Positions 8,189-18,824 of a stretch of DNA of 64,000 bases are shown here, one piece after another. The stretch is from Streptomyces sp. Je 1-369 (GTDB lineage Bacteria; Actinomycetota; Actinomycetes; Streptomycetales; Streptomycetaceae). The first letter of the stretch is position 1. Every line of letters begins with the position of its first letter. The notes beneath the pieces were generated by a model, which saw only the letters and a list, made by a program, of their open reading frames with translations, had not been told where the DNA came from and did not search any database. The position numbers were made by a program, and so were the translations under genes. The stretch spans positions 1,083,448 through 1,147,447 of the forward strand of contig NZ_CP101750.1 of NCBI RefSeq assembly GCF_026810505.1, given 5' to 3'.

Positions 8189-8695
8189 ATGCGTACCACT
8201 CAGATATGCGTCCGTACCGGCCTGGTCGCCACCGCCGCCGCGCTGCCGCTGCTCCTGGCCGCTCCGTCGGCGTTCGCGGGCGGCGACCTCACCGTCACCG
8301 CCACGGGTTCCACCGTGCGGGCCACGACCGGCGCGTGCACCGACGGCGGCACGGCGTCGCTGATGAACCCCGCCAACGCCAGCTTCGCCGGAGGGCAACA
8401 GGCGCAGCTGGTCAACGGCAGCGCGACGTGGCAGAACGTCGGCGCCGGGGTCTACACCGTGCTCGTCTCCTGCAAGGACGGCACGTCGGTCGGGCCGCAG
8501 ACCGTCACCGTCGGCGCCGCGCCGACGACCTCCTCGACGACCGCGCCCGCGCGCGGCGTCCGTGGCGGGCTCGGCGGCGGCACCGAGGACCGGGGCACGC
8601 TGACGCTCGTCGGCGGCGGGACGCTGGTGGCCGCGGCGGCGGCCGGCGGCGGCGTCTGGTACCTGCGCCGACGTGCGGCAGCGGGCCGTACCTGA
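8189..8695 (+). CDS. Secreted, C-terminally membrane-anchored small protein
   Basis: 168 residues from ATG 8189, preceded by GGAGGG. A signal peptide (to AAPSAFA, about residue 30) leads into a beta-rich, disulphide-capable domain with Cys in GACTDGG and VSCKDG. A Thr/Ala linker, Gly-rich stretch and terminal hydrophobic helix with YLRRRAAAGR follow. This layout suggests export, then anchoring by the C-terminal helix with a cytosolic Arg tail; there is no LPXTG motif. It resembles many uncharacterised streptomycete envelope proteins. Confidence 0.75.
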   Translation: MRTTQICVRTGLVATAAALPLLLAAPSAFAGGDLTVTATGSTVRATTGACTDGGTASLMNPANASFAGGQQAQLVNGSATWQNVGAGVYTVLVSCKDGTSVGPQTVTVGAAPTTSSTTAPARGVRGGLGGGTEDRGTLTLVGGGTLVAAAAAGGGVWYLRRRAAAGRT

Positions 8696-8880
8696 CGAGC
8701 ACGTCGGAACCACGACCGGCACGGCGCCACCGACTGCCGCCCATCCGCCACCAGCGCGGGTGGGCGGCAGCCGCGTACCGAGGCGCCCCGTCCGTAAGGC
8801 CCTGCCCGTAGGCCGACGCACCCTTGCCCGCCCCACCGAACCGACTTACCGTCCTCCCAGCCGACAGGGAGGGCGCGTTC

Positions 8881-9675
8881 ATGCCACGACCGCTCAGCGT
8901 TCAGCTCTACACCGTGCGCGATCAGCTCGTCGCCGACCGGGAGGGGACGCTGCGCCGCCTCGCCGGTCTCGGGTACGGCGCCGTGGAGGCGTACGACGTG
9001 CTCGGCGACCCGAAGGGCCTGCGGCGGATCGTCGACGACCTCGGGCTCACCGTGTCCGGCACGCACGCCGTGCAGCTCCTCGGCCCGGAACCGGGCCCCG
9101 TCCTCGACGCGGTGGCCATCCTCGGCACCGACCTGGCGATCGTGCCCGCGGGCATCCCGCCCGAGGAGTTCACCTCGCGCGACGGCCTCGCACGGACCGC
9201 CGACCGCCTCAACTCCCTTGCCGACGTGGCCCGTCGGCACGGCATACGCATCGGCTACCACAACCACTGGTGGGAGATCGAGCCCCGTTTCGACGACGAG
9301 GGCGACAAGGGCGGCGGGGACGACGCGGAAGCAGCGCTCCCGCACGCCGTCGACGTACTCGCCCAACTCCTCGACCCCGCCGTCCTCCTGGAGATCGACA
9401 CCTATTGGGCGGCGGTCGGCGGCGCCGACGTCCCGGCGCTCCTGCGCCGCCTCGGCGACCGCGTGCGAGCCCTGCACCTCAAGGACGGGCCCGGCACGAA
9501 GGAGGACCCGAACGTGGCGGTCGGCGGCGGCACCATGCCCGTGCCGGAGATCCTCGCCGCCGCGCCGGACGCCTGGCGGATCGTCGAGTTCGACTCCTGC
9601 GCCGGTGACGCCGACGCCCTCTTCGACGAGCTCGCCGCCAGCCGCACCTACCTCGCCTCCCTGGCGGCGGCATGA
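8881..9675 (+). CDS. Sugar phosphate isomerase/epimerase (xylose-isomerase-like TIM barrel)
   Basis: 264 residues from ATG 8881, preceded by GGAGGG. It begins with LSVQLYTVRDQL, typical of IolE/inosose-dehydratase-like and hydroxypyruvate-isomerase-like proteins. YHNHWWEIE, LLEIDTYWAAVGG, ALHLKDG and RIVEFDSC hold the His, Glu and Asp residues that usually bind a divalent metal. An acidic insertion (DDEGDKGGGDDAEA) interrupts the middle of the barrel. Its stop overlaps the next start (ATGA at 9672), so it is coupled to a Gfo/Idh/MocA dehydrogenase; together they probably process a polyol or keto-sugar. Substrate unknown. Confidence 0.88.
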   Translation: MPRPLSVQLYTVRDQLVADREGTLRRLAGLGYGAVEAYDVLGDPKGLRRIVDDLGLTVSGTHAVQLLGPEPGPVLDAVAILGTDLAIVPAGIPPEEFTSRDGLARTADRLNSLADVARRHGIRIGYHNHWWEIEPRFDDEGDKGGGDDAEAALPHAVDVLAQLLDPAVLLEIDTYWAAVGGADVPALLRRLGDRVRALHLKDGPGTKEDPNVAVGGGTMPVPEILAAAPDAWRIVEFDSCAGDADALFDELAASRTYLASLAAA

Positions 9676-10790
9676 CCTCGAACCCCACCGGCGCGGGACC
9701 CGTCGGCGTCGCCGTCGTCGGAGCCGGCGTCATCAGCGCCCAGTACCTGCGTACGTTGAGCCGGTTCCCGGACGTCCGCGTCGTGGCCGTCGCCGACCTG
9801 GACGAGGAGCGGGCCGCCACCGTCGCCCGCACCCACGGCGTACCCGTCTCGGGCGGCCCCGCGGACGTGCTCGCCCTGCCCGAGGTCGAACTCGTCGTCA
9901 ACCTCACCGTGCCCGCCGCCCACGCGCAGGTGTCGACGGCCGCCCTGCGCGCCGGGAAGCACGTCTACGGCGAGAAGCCCATCACGCTCGTCCCCACGGA
10001 GGCGGAGAAGCTGCTCGCCGAGGCGTCGGAGCGGGGGCTCCTCGTCGGCAACGCGCCGGACACGTTCCTCGGCGCGGGCCTGCAGTCGGCGCTGCGGGCC
10101 GTCGCGACCGGGCACATCGGTGCCCCCGTGGCGGCGACGACGGTCACCCAGGGACTCGGGCCCGAGGCGTGGCACCCCGATCCCGCGTTCTTCTACCAGC
10201 CGGGCGCGGGGCCGCTCTTCGACCTCGGCCCCTACTACCTGACCTCGCTCGTGGCCCTGTTCGGCAGCGTGGAGCAGGTGGCCGCGACCGCGGCGCGCGC
10301 CCGCGAGGAGCGGGTCGTCGGTTCGGGGCCGCAGGCCGGCCGGGTCTTCCCCGTCGACGTACCGACGCACGTGTCGTCGCTCCTCCGGTTCGCCTCGGGT
10401 GTGCGGGCCCACTCGACGTTCAGCTTCGACTCGGCGCTCCCCCGCATCCGGTTCGAGATCACCGGGACCGAGGGCACGCTGTCCGTGCCCGATCCGAACA
10501 CGTTCGTGGGGCCGCTGAAGCTGCTGCCCAACGGCTCCGACACATGGCGTGAGCTGCCGGTGCGCGGGCGGACCGACGGGCGCGGTCTCGGCGTGGTCGA
10601 CATGGCGCGGGCCGTGCGCGGCAGCGGGCCCCACCGGGCGTCCGGCGCGCTCGCGCTGCACGTGCTCCAGACGATGACGGCGATCACGCACTCCGCGCAC
10701 CGGGCGGAGTTCGTGCCGCTCGCCGCGCAGATCGTGCCGCCCGAGCCGCTGCCGGAGGAGTGGGATCCCGAGGAGGCGACCCTCGGATAG
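9672..10790 (+). CDS. Gfo/Idh/MocA family oxidoreductase
   Basis: 372 residues starting within the ATGA overlap with the upstream gene. The N-terminal Rossmann fold shows VAVVGAGVISAQYL and VVAVADLDEERAA; the signature GKHVYGEKPI follows with the catalytic Lys. The C-terminal beta-sheet substrate domain includes FFYQPGAGPLFDLGPYYLTSL, typical of sugar or inositol dehydrogenases. NAD(P)-dependent oxidation or reduction of a sugar or cyclitol is expected. Pairing with the isomerase/epimerase resembles inositol-type catabolic modules, but no transporter or regulator lies next to them. Confidence 0.92.
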   Translation: MTSNPTGAGPVGVAVVGAGVISAQYLRTLSRFPDVRVVAVADLDEERAATVARTHGVPVSGGPADVLALPEVELVVNLTVPAAHAQVSTAALRAGKHVYGEKPITLVPTEAEKLLAEASERGLLVGNAPDTFLGAGLQSALRAVATGHIGAPVAATTVTQGLGPEAWHPDPAFFYQPGAGPLFDLGPYYLTSLVALFGSVEQVAATAARAREERVVGSGPQAGRVFPVDVPTHVSSLLRFASGVRAHSTFSFDSALPRIRFEITGTEGTLSVPDPNTFVGPLKLLPNGSDTWRELPVRGRTDGRGLGVVDMARAVRGSGPHRASGALALHVLQTMTAITHSAHRAEFVPLAAQIVPPEPLPEEWDPEEATLG

Positions 10791-10887
10791 CGGAAGCGGC
10801 GCCACCTGATGACGGCCTCCCCGACCGGTGAGACGTTGCGCATCCCATACAGCGCCGCAGCCGCGGCACCGGGGAGGGAGAGTCGCC

Positions 10888-11496
10888 GTGACGAAGGAAT
10901 ACAAGGGCGTCGTCTACGCGGAGAGCGAGAAGGAGGCGGAGGAGCTGTTGCTCCTCTTCTGCGACCGCATCGACTTCTCGCGGGAGTGGATCTCCGCGGC
11001 CACCTGGAAGAACACCCTCGAGATCGCCTGCACCAAGGAGCACGGCATCGACACGGCCGAACGGGCCGTGCTCAAGGACATGCAGGACCGGCAGAGCGCG
11101 ACGCAGAAGACGGCGCGCCGGGAGAAGATCTCCGGCGACAGGGACGAGGTCCTGGGCCAGATCGAGGGCGTCGACACCTTCGACGACCACGCGGTCAGCA
11201 TCTTCAAGCAGGTGTGCGCCCAGTACATCGACGGCGGCGGCCTCAACATGACGTTCGGCCCGAAGCTCTCCAAGGAGCGCTACGACGACCTGTGCGGCCA
11301 CTGGCGGCGGGTCGGCGGCATCGCGGCCAACGCCGACGACAAGGTGTTCCGCGGCTTCGACCACCTGCCGGTCGAGAACAAGGAGGAGAAGGGCAAGGGC
11401 ACCACCGGGGACACGCTGGAGCGCCGCAAGAAGCAGGGAAATTTCTTCTGCACGGTGGTGAACATCCGCTTCAACATCCACATCAACATCAGCTGA
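10888..11496 (+). CDS. Conserved hypothetical protein
   Basis: 202 residues from GTG 10888, with GGGAGGGAG 8-15 bases upstream. I recognise no family. The protein is soluble, charged and alpha-helical in its first half (ESEKEAEELLLLFCDRIDF; AVLKDMQDRQSATQKTARREK), with a Gly-rich middle and a beta-rich end (FFCTVVNIRFNIHINIS). No signal peptide or membrane helix is seen. Codon use matches its neighbours, so it looks native. It stands alone between the sugar operon and a convergent PadR gene. Confidence 0.7.
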   Translation: MTKEYKGVVYAESEKEAEELLLLFCDRIDFSREWISAATWKNTLEIACTKEHGIDTAERAVLKDMQDRQSATQKTARREKISGDRDEVLGQIEGVDTFDDHAVSIFKQVCAQYIDGGGLNMTFGPKLSKERYDDLCGHWRRVGGIAANADDKVFRGFDHLPVENKEEKGKGTTGDTLERRKKQGNFFCTVVNIRFNIHINIS

Positions 11497-11530
11497 GCGT
11501 CACCGGCCGGAGGCCCGTCCCGCGCGGCCG

Positions 11531-12064
11531 TTACGGTGCCTCCAGCTCGTCGATCGCCCGCGTGAGCCACTGCGTCCAGAACGTCTCCAGGTCGATGCCC
11601 GCGCGCAGCACCACATGGCGCAGCCGGTCCTCGACGGCGTCCTTGCCGGGCGGGAAGTCCCGCTTCTCGATCTCCTCGTACTCGGCCAACTGCCGCCTGT
11701 GGAGGTCGAGATGGCGGTGCAGGTCCTCCTGGATGCCCTGCGTGCCGACGACCGCGGCGGCGCGCAGGCGCAGCAGGAGGGTGTCGCGCAGGGGTTTGGG
11801 GTCCTGGCTCGCCGCCGTCCAGCGGGCCAGTTCCTCACGGCCCGCCGGCAGCACCTCGTACTCCTTCTTCTGCCCGCGTGTCACCCCTTGACCCGGCAGT
11901 GCGCGGATGGCGCCGTCCCGCTCCAGTTTGCCCAGCTCGCGGTAGATCTGCTGGTGCGTGGCCGACCAGAAGTAGCCGATCGACTTGTCGAACCTGCGGG
12001 TCAGTTCGAGGCCGGACGAGGGCTTCTCCAGGAGGGCGGTGAGGATCGCGTGCGGGAGTGACAT
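11531..12064 (-). CDS. PadR-family transcriptional regulator
   Basis: 177 residues. Winged helix: MSLPHAILTALLEKPSSGLEL, then FWSATHQQIYRELGKLERDGAIRA and a GQKKEYEVLPAG wing. A helical C-terminal domain with HRHLDLHRRQLAEYEEIE and WTQWLTRAIDELEAP follows, as in Vir_act_alpha_C. It lies 41 bases downstream of, and in the same direction as, the fadH-type gene, so the two may be cotranscribed. A palindrome upstream of fadH resembling the other PadR site in this window suggests feedback repression of both. Confidence 0.9.
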   Translation of the reverse strand: MSLPHAILTALLEKPSSGLELTRRFDKSIGYFWSATHQQIYRELGKLERDGAIRALPGQGVTRGQKKEYEVLPAGREELARWTAASQDPKPLRDTLLLRLRAAAVVGTQGIQEDLHRHLDLHRRQLAEYEEIEKRDFPPGKDAVEDRLRHVVLRAGIDLETFWTQWLTRAIDELEAP

Positions 12065-12105
12065 GGGGCAATCCTAGGGACGGCGGCTCGAAGCTCAGGG
12101 CCGCC

Positions 12106-14181
<2,076 letters not shown>

Positions 14182-14201
14182 TTATGCAACTAGTTGCATA
14201 A
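14182..14201. promoter_or_regulatory. Perfect 20-bp palindrome, probable PadR operator
   Basis: TTATGCAACTAGTTGCATAA is identical to its reverse complement. It begins 54 bases upstream of the fadH-type start and is AT-rich in GC-rich surroundings. Its ACTAGT centre matches the centre of the 36-bp palindrome at the other PadR gene. It most likely binds the PadR protein encoded just downstream of fadH. Confidence 0.72.
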
Positions 14202-14324
14202 AGCGTGAGCAGCGTCTCCCCGGGTGGTAGCCGGAACCCCCAGTGCCATGTCCGAATCCCGCCAGCCGCGCCCTCGCGCGAGACGCAGACTGGAGACAGG
14301 AACCGAACGCTTGAGGAGAGTCCG

Positions 14325-14825
14325 ATGACCGTCTACGCGACGATCGACAGCCCGCTGGGCGAGCTGCTGCTGGTGGGCGAGGAGTCGGCCACCGCCAAGG
14401 GCGGCACCGCCCTGGTCTCGCTGTCCGTGCCGGACCAGAAGGGCGGCGCCGCCGTCAGGGACGGCTGGGTCCGCGACGACGAGGCGTTCGACGCGGTCAC
14501 CGCGCAGCTGCGCGCCTACTTCGCCGGGAGCCTCACCCACTTCGACATCGAGTACGCCGCCGGGGCGGGCACCGAGTTCCAGCGCAAGGTCTGGGACGCC
14601 CTCGACACGATCCCCTACGGCACCACGACCACCTACGGACGGCTCGCCGAACGCCTCGGCCTCTCCCGCGCCGCGGTCCGCGCCCTCGGCACCGCCATCG
14701 GCCGCAACCCGCTCCTCGTCGTCCGCCCCTGCCACCGCGTCATCGGCGCCGACGGCTCCCTGACCGGCTACGCGGGCGGTCTGGAGCGCAAGCAACTGCT
14801 CCTCGACCTGGAGGCGACGGCATGA
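14325..14825 (+). CDS. ogt: Methylated-DNA-protein-cysteine methyltransferase
   Basis: 166 residues from ATG 14325 with GAGGAGAG at 14313-14320. The protein removes O6-alkyl groups from guanine in a single-turnover transfer to its own Cys. EFQRKVWDALDTIPYGTTTTYG and the active-site motif VVRPCHRVIGADGSLTGYAGG (Cys136) are diagnostic. The N-terminal ribonuclease-like domain is the normal Ogt size. It is coupled by an ATGA overlap to a 2OG-Fe(II) oxygenase and lies close to alkB on the other strand, giving a small alkylation-repair cluster. Confidence 0.94.
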   Translation: MTVYATIDSPLGELLLVGEESATAKGGTALVSLSVPDQKGGAAVRDGWVRDDEAFDAVTAQLRAYFAGSLTHFDIEYAAGAGTEFQRKVWDALDTIPYGTTTTYGRLAERLGLSRAAVRALGTAIGRNPLLVVRPCHRVIGADGSLTGYAGGLERKQLLLDLEATA

Positions 14826-15544
14826 CCACCACCACGCGCACCCCCGGCGCGGCGGTCGACGCGGCGGACTGGACGGCGCTCGCCACCGAGCTCGACGCGC
14901 ACGGCTGCGCGCTCACACCCCGCCTCGTCGATCCCGCCGGATGCCGCCGCATCGCCGAGCTCTACGACGACCCCGCCCTCTTCCGCTCCACCGTCGACAT
15001 GGCCAGGCACCGCTTCGGCTCCGGCCGGTACCGCTACTTCACCCACGACCTCCCTGACCCCGTCGCCGAACTGCGGTCGGCGCTCTACCCGCACCTGCTC
15101 GCCGTCGCCCGCGACTGGGCCGACCGCCTGGGGCGCCCTGCCCCCTGGCCCGACTCCCTGGAGGAGTGGCTCGACCGGTGCCACGCGGCGGGCCAGACCA
15201 AGTCCTCCCAGATCCTGCTGCGCTACGAAGAAGGCGACTGGAACGCCCTGCACCGCGACCTGTTCGGTGACCTGGTCTTCCCTCTCCAGGTCGTCATCGG
15301 CCTGGACGAGCAGGGCACCGACTACACGGGCGGCGAGTTCCTGCTCGTCGAGCAGCGGCCGCGGGCCCAGTCGCGCGGCACGTCGACCGTCCTGAAGCAG
15401 GGCCACGGCCTGGTCTTCACCACCCGGGACCGCCCGGTGCGCTCCGCGCGCGGCTGGTCCGCGGGGCCGGTGCGGCACGGCGTGAGCACGGTGCGGTCGG
15501 GGCTGCGCAGGTCACTGGGGCTCGTCTTCCACGACGCCGCATGA
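14822..15544 (+). CDS. 2OG-Fe(II) oxygenase (Phytanoyl/AlkB-like)
   Basis: 240 residues, start inside the ATGA overlap with ogt. The iron-binding facial triad is visible: His144 and Asp146 in NALHRDLFGD, and His219 in PVRHGVS; Arg residues just after it could bind 2-oxoglutarate. The GGEFLLVEQRPRAQSR segment and the length match a family of short bacterial 2OG oxygenases often found beside Ogt/Ada genes. Its substrate is not established; the coupling to ogt suggests a part in repair or tolerance of alkylation damage. Confidence 0.85.
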   Translation: MTTTTRTPGAAVDAADWTALATELDAHGCALTPRLVDPAGCRRIAELYDDPALFRSTVDMARHRFGSGRYRYFTHDLPDPVAELRSALYPHLLAVARDWADRLGRPAPWPDSLEEWLDRCHAAGQTKSSQILLRYEEGDWNALHRDLFGDLVFPLQVVIGLDEQGTDYTGGEFLLVEQRPRAQSRGTSTVLKQGHGLVFTTRDRPVRSARGWSAGPVRHGVSTVRSGLRRSLGLVFHDAA

Positions 15545-15547
15545 CCC

Positions 15548-16210
15548 TCAGCGCCCGTCCCCGGCGAGCCCGCTGACCCGCAGCGTGATGTTCAACCGCC
15601 CGGTCAGCCCCAGCTCCGGCGGCGCGGTGCCGGGAAGCACCTTCGGCACCCCGTGGTACGCGAGGCGCGAGGCGCCACCGAACACCACCAGGTCGCCGCT
15701 GCGCAGCTCGACGTCCGTGTAGGGCTTCGTGCGCGTCTCCGTGTTGCCGAAGCGGAATACACCTGTGTCCCCGAGGCTCAGGGACACCACTGCGGCCCCC
15801 GAGTTCTCGTCGCTGTCGCGGTGCATGCCCATCCGCGCGTCGGCGTCGTAGAAGTTGACGAGGGCGATGTCGTACGGCCCCTCGACGTCGTGACCGGCCG
15901 CCGCGGCGCCCGCGCGGCCCAGCTCGGCGAGCCACGGCGGCATCGGCTTCACCGGGGCGCCGTCCCCGTCGACGACGGTGCGCGCGTACCCGTACGGATA
16001 CCAGTGCCACCCCAGGCAGACCTGCCGCGCCGTCATCGCACCGCCGCCGGGCGTCCTGACCGTACGCAGCCCGGCGGGTGGCCGCGCCCACTCCCTGCAC
16101 GCCTCAAGGAGCCGGAGCTGCGCCTCCGGTGCCAGCCAGTCGGGCAGGTGCACCGCCCCCGGGGCGAGGACGGTGCGGGCCCGCGGGAACAGCTCGTTCA
16201 GTACGGCCAC
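15548..16210 (-). CDS. alkB: AlkB-type DNA oxidative demethylase
   Basis: 220 residues from GTG 16210, close to the 216 of E. coli AlkB. His130 and Asp132 ([10 protein letters not shown]) and His186 (LAYHGV) form the iron triad; RLNITLR supplies Arg205 and Arg211 for 2-oxoglutarate. The [12 protein letters not shown] and [13 protein letters not shown] segments are typical. It oxidises 1-methyladenine and 3-methylcytosine back to the native bases. The start lies inside the 3' end of xfp (13-base overlap), so expression may depend on xfp translation; a GTG with only a weak ribosome-binding site supports this. Confidence 0.9.
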   Translation of the reverse strand: MAVLNELFPRARTVLAPGAVHLPDWLAPEAQLRLLEACREWARPPAGLRTVRTPGGGAMTARQVCLGWHWYPYGYARTVVDGDGAPVKPMPPWLAELGRAGAAAAGHDVEGPYDIALVNFYDADARMGMHRDSDENSGAAVVSLSLGDTGVFRFGNTETRTKPYTDVELRSGDLVVFGGASRLAYHGVPKVLPGTAPPELGLTGRLNITLRVSGLAGDGR

Positions 16211-18561
16211 GTCCAGTCGGCGACCTCGGGCAGGTCCGTGCCGTGCTCGCGGATCCAGGCGTGGTGGCGCGTGCGGGCGTCGGCCATCGCCTGGCGCACC
16301 GCCGTCGCGCGCACGGCCAGGCCCGGGACGCGGTCGACGACGTCCATGACGAGACGGAACCGGTCGAGGTTGTTGCGTACGACCATGTCGAAGGGTGTCG
16401 TGGTCGTGCCCGCCTCCGTGTAGCCGCGCACGTGCAGGTTGGCGTGGCCGGTGCGGCGGTAGGCGAGGCGGTGGATCAGCCACGGGTAGCCGTGGTACGC
16501 GAAGATCACCGGCTTGTCGCGGGTGAAGAGCGCGTCGAACTCGGAGTCGGCCATGCCGTGCGGGTGCTCCTCGCGGGGCATCAGACGGGCGATGTCGACG
16601 ACGTTGACGACCCGCACGGTGAGCTCCGGCAGATGCTCGCGCAACAGCGCGGCGGCGGCGAGCACCTCCTGCGTCGGCACGTCACCGGCGCAGGCGAGGA
16701 CCACGTCCGGCTCGCGCGTGCCCTGCTCCGTCCCCGCCCACTCCCAGACGCCCGCGCCGCGCGCGCAGTGGGCGCGGGCCTCGTCGAGGGAGAGCCAGTC
16801 GAAGGTCGGCTGCTTGCCCGCGACGACGACGTTGACGTAGTCGCGGCTGTGCAGGACGTGCTCGGTCACGGACAGCAGGGTGTTGGCGTCCGGCGGCAGG
16901 TAGACGCGTACGACATGGGGGCTCTTGTTCAGCACGTGGTCGACGAAGCCCGGGTCCTGGTGCGAGAAGCCGTTGTGGTCCTGCCGCCACACGTGCGAGG
17001 TGAGCAGGTAGTTCAGCGACGGCACGGGCGCACGCCACGGCAGCGCGCGCGAGGTCTTCAGCCACTTGATGTGCTGGTTGACCATCGAGTCGACGATGTG
17101 GACGAACGCTTCGTAGCAGGAGAACAGGCCGTGGCGGCCGGTGAGCGTGTACCCCTCCAGCCAGCCTTGGCAGAGGTGCTCGGAGAGGACCTCCATGACG
17201 CGGCCGTCGCGCGCGAGGTGCTCGTCCGTGTCGAGGGTGCGGTCCTGCCAGATCTTGCCGGTGACGTCGTACAGCGCGCCGAGCCGGTTGGACTCGGTCT
17301 CGTCCGGGCCCACGACCCGGAAGTCCCTGCGCTCGGCGGTGTCCGCCATGACCTGCGCGAGGAGGGCACCCGCGATCCTGGTCGGCTCGTGCAGCGTCGT
17401 GCCCGGCTTGTCGACGGTGACGGCGAAGTGTTCGAGCGGCGGGACGGGCAGTTTGCGGGTGAGCCTGCCGCCGTTGGCGTACGGGGTGGCGCCGAGCCTG
17501 CGCTCGCCCTCGGGGACGCAGGACACGATCTGCTCGTTCGGGCGGCCCTCGGCGTCGAAGAGCTCCTCGGGACGGTACGAGCGCAGCCACTCCTCCAACT
17601 GCCGCAGGTGGTCCGGGTTCTCGCGGACTCCGGACAGCGGCACCTGGTGCGCCCGCCAGGTGTTCTCGACAGGCTGGCCGTCCACGGCCACGGGGCCGGT
17701 CCAGCCCTTGGGGGTACGCAGCACGATCACCGGCCAGGGTTCGCGGCCCTGTGCGCCGTCACCGCTGCGGGCGGTCTCCTGGATCGTGTGGATGCGGTCG
17801 AGCGCCCGGTCCATCGCGGCGGCCATCGCCTGGTGCATCTCGTGCGGCTCGTCGCCGGTGACGTAGATCGGCTGGTGTCCGTAGCCCTTGAGGAGCGCGT
17901 CGAGCTCGGCCTCGGGGAGCCGGGCGAGCACGGTCGGGTTGGCGATCTTGTAGCCGTTGAGGTGGAGGATCGGCAGGACCGCGCCGTCGTGCGCGGGGTC
18001 GTGGAACTTGTTGCAGTGCCAGGAGGCGGCCAGCGGCCCCGTCTCGGCCTCGCCGTCGCCGATCACGCAGGCGACCAGGAGGTCCGGGTTGTCCAGGGCG
18101 GCTCCGTAGGCGTGCGCGAGCGAGTAGCCCAGCTCACCGCCTTCGTGGATCGATCCCGGCGTCTCGGGCGCCACGTGGCTGGGCACGCCGCCGGGGAAGG
18201 AGAACTGGCGGAACAGCTTCGCCATGCCCTCCGCGTCCCGTGTGATGTCCGGGTACGTCTGCGTGTAACTGCCTTCGAGCCAGGAGTTGGCGAGCACGGC
18301 GGGCCCGCCGTGGCCCGGTCCCCACACGCACAGCGCGTCCAGATCCCGCTCCTGGATGACGCGGTTGAGGTGGGTGTGGACGAAGTTGAGGCCCGGTGAG
18401 GTACCCCAGTGCCCGAGCAGGCGCGGCTTGATGTGCTCGGGCCGCAGGGGCTCGGTCAGCAAGGGGTTGCTCATCAGGTAGATCTGGCCGACGGCCAGGT
18501 AGTTGGCGGCGCGCCAGTGGGCGTCCAGTGCCGCCAGGCGGTCCTTCGCCACGGGTGCCAC
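16198..18561 (-). CDS. xfp: Phosphoketolase (xylulose 5-P / fructose 6-P)
   Basis: 787 residues, full length. The thiamine-diphosphate enzyme splits xylulose 5-phosphate or fructose 6-phosphate with phosphate to acetyl phosphate plus GAP or E4P. Signatures: [59 protein letters not shown] (diphosphate/Mg binding) and [23 protein letters not shown] 18561 follows GAGGAGG at a normal spacing. No acetate kinase or phosphotransacetylase gene is adjacent. The 3' end overlaps the start of alkB. Confidence 0.97.
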   Translation of the reverse strand: MAPVAKDRLAALDAHWRAANYLAVGQIYLMSNPLLTEPLRPEHIKPRLLGHWGTSPGLNFVHTHLNRVIQERDLDALCVWGPGHGGPAVLANSWLEGSYTQTYPDITRDAEGMAKLFRQFSFPGGVPSHVAPETPGSIHEGGELGYSLAHAYGAALDNPDLLVACVIGDGEAETGPLAASWHCNKFHDPAHDGAVLPILHLNGYKIANPTVLARLPEAELDALLKGYGHQPIYVTGDEPHEMHQAMAAAMDRALDRIHTIQETARSGDGAQGREPWPVIVLRTPKGWTGPVAVDGQPVENTWRAHQVPLSGVRENPDHLRQLEEWLRSYRPEELFDAEGRPNEQIVSCVPEGERRLGATPYANGGRLTRKLPVPPLEHFAVTVDKPGTTLHEPTRIAGALLAQVMADTAERRDFRVVGPDETESNRLGALYDVTGKIWQDRTLDTDEHLARDGRVMEVLSEHLCQGWLEGYTLTGRHGLFSCYEAFVHIVDSMVNQHIKWLKTSRALPWRAPVPSLNYLLTSHVWRQDHNGFSHQDPGFVDHVLNKSPHVVRVYLPPDANTLLSVTEHVLHSRDYVNVVVAGKQPTFDWLSLDEARAHCARGAGVWEWAGTEQGTREPDVVLACAGDVPTQEVLAAAALLREHLPELTVRVVNVVDIARLMPREEHPHGMADSEFDALFTRDKPVIFAYHGYPWLIHRLAYRRTGHANLHVRGYTEAGTTTTPFDMVVRNNLDRFRLVMDVVDRVPGLAVRATAVRQAMADARTRHHAWIREHGTDLPEVADWTWPY

Positions 18562-18824
18562 AAGGTCCTCCTCGCAGGTTCGGTGCGTACGGCTGTGGTC
18601 AAGGGTGTCCCGCGGGTTCCACGGGAAGGGCGGGTCAGTCGTGCGGGGCGCTCATGGCTTCTCCGCGTCCAGCACACCAGCCGTGCGGGACGGCCGCCAC
18701 CGGGCGGCGCGCACGGCGGAGCACCGCGTGACCGACCGGCCCCGACGGCCTGCCCGGACCCCCGGACCATGACGCTGCCACCGTTCGGCCGTCCGCGGGA
18801 GGGCCGAACAGGCCCCGAAGGCGG
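18562..18824. other. Intergenic region, no gene seen
   Basis: Between the methyltransferase gene and the xfp start. It holds the xfp ribosome-binding site and presumably its promoter. No credible open frame, repeat or strong hairpin was noticed in the rest. Confidence 0.5.

Noticed and set aside
16078..18399. 773-codon plus-strand frame opposite xfp
   Set aside because: Shadow of phosphoketolase; no domains and no ribosome-binding site.
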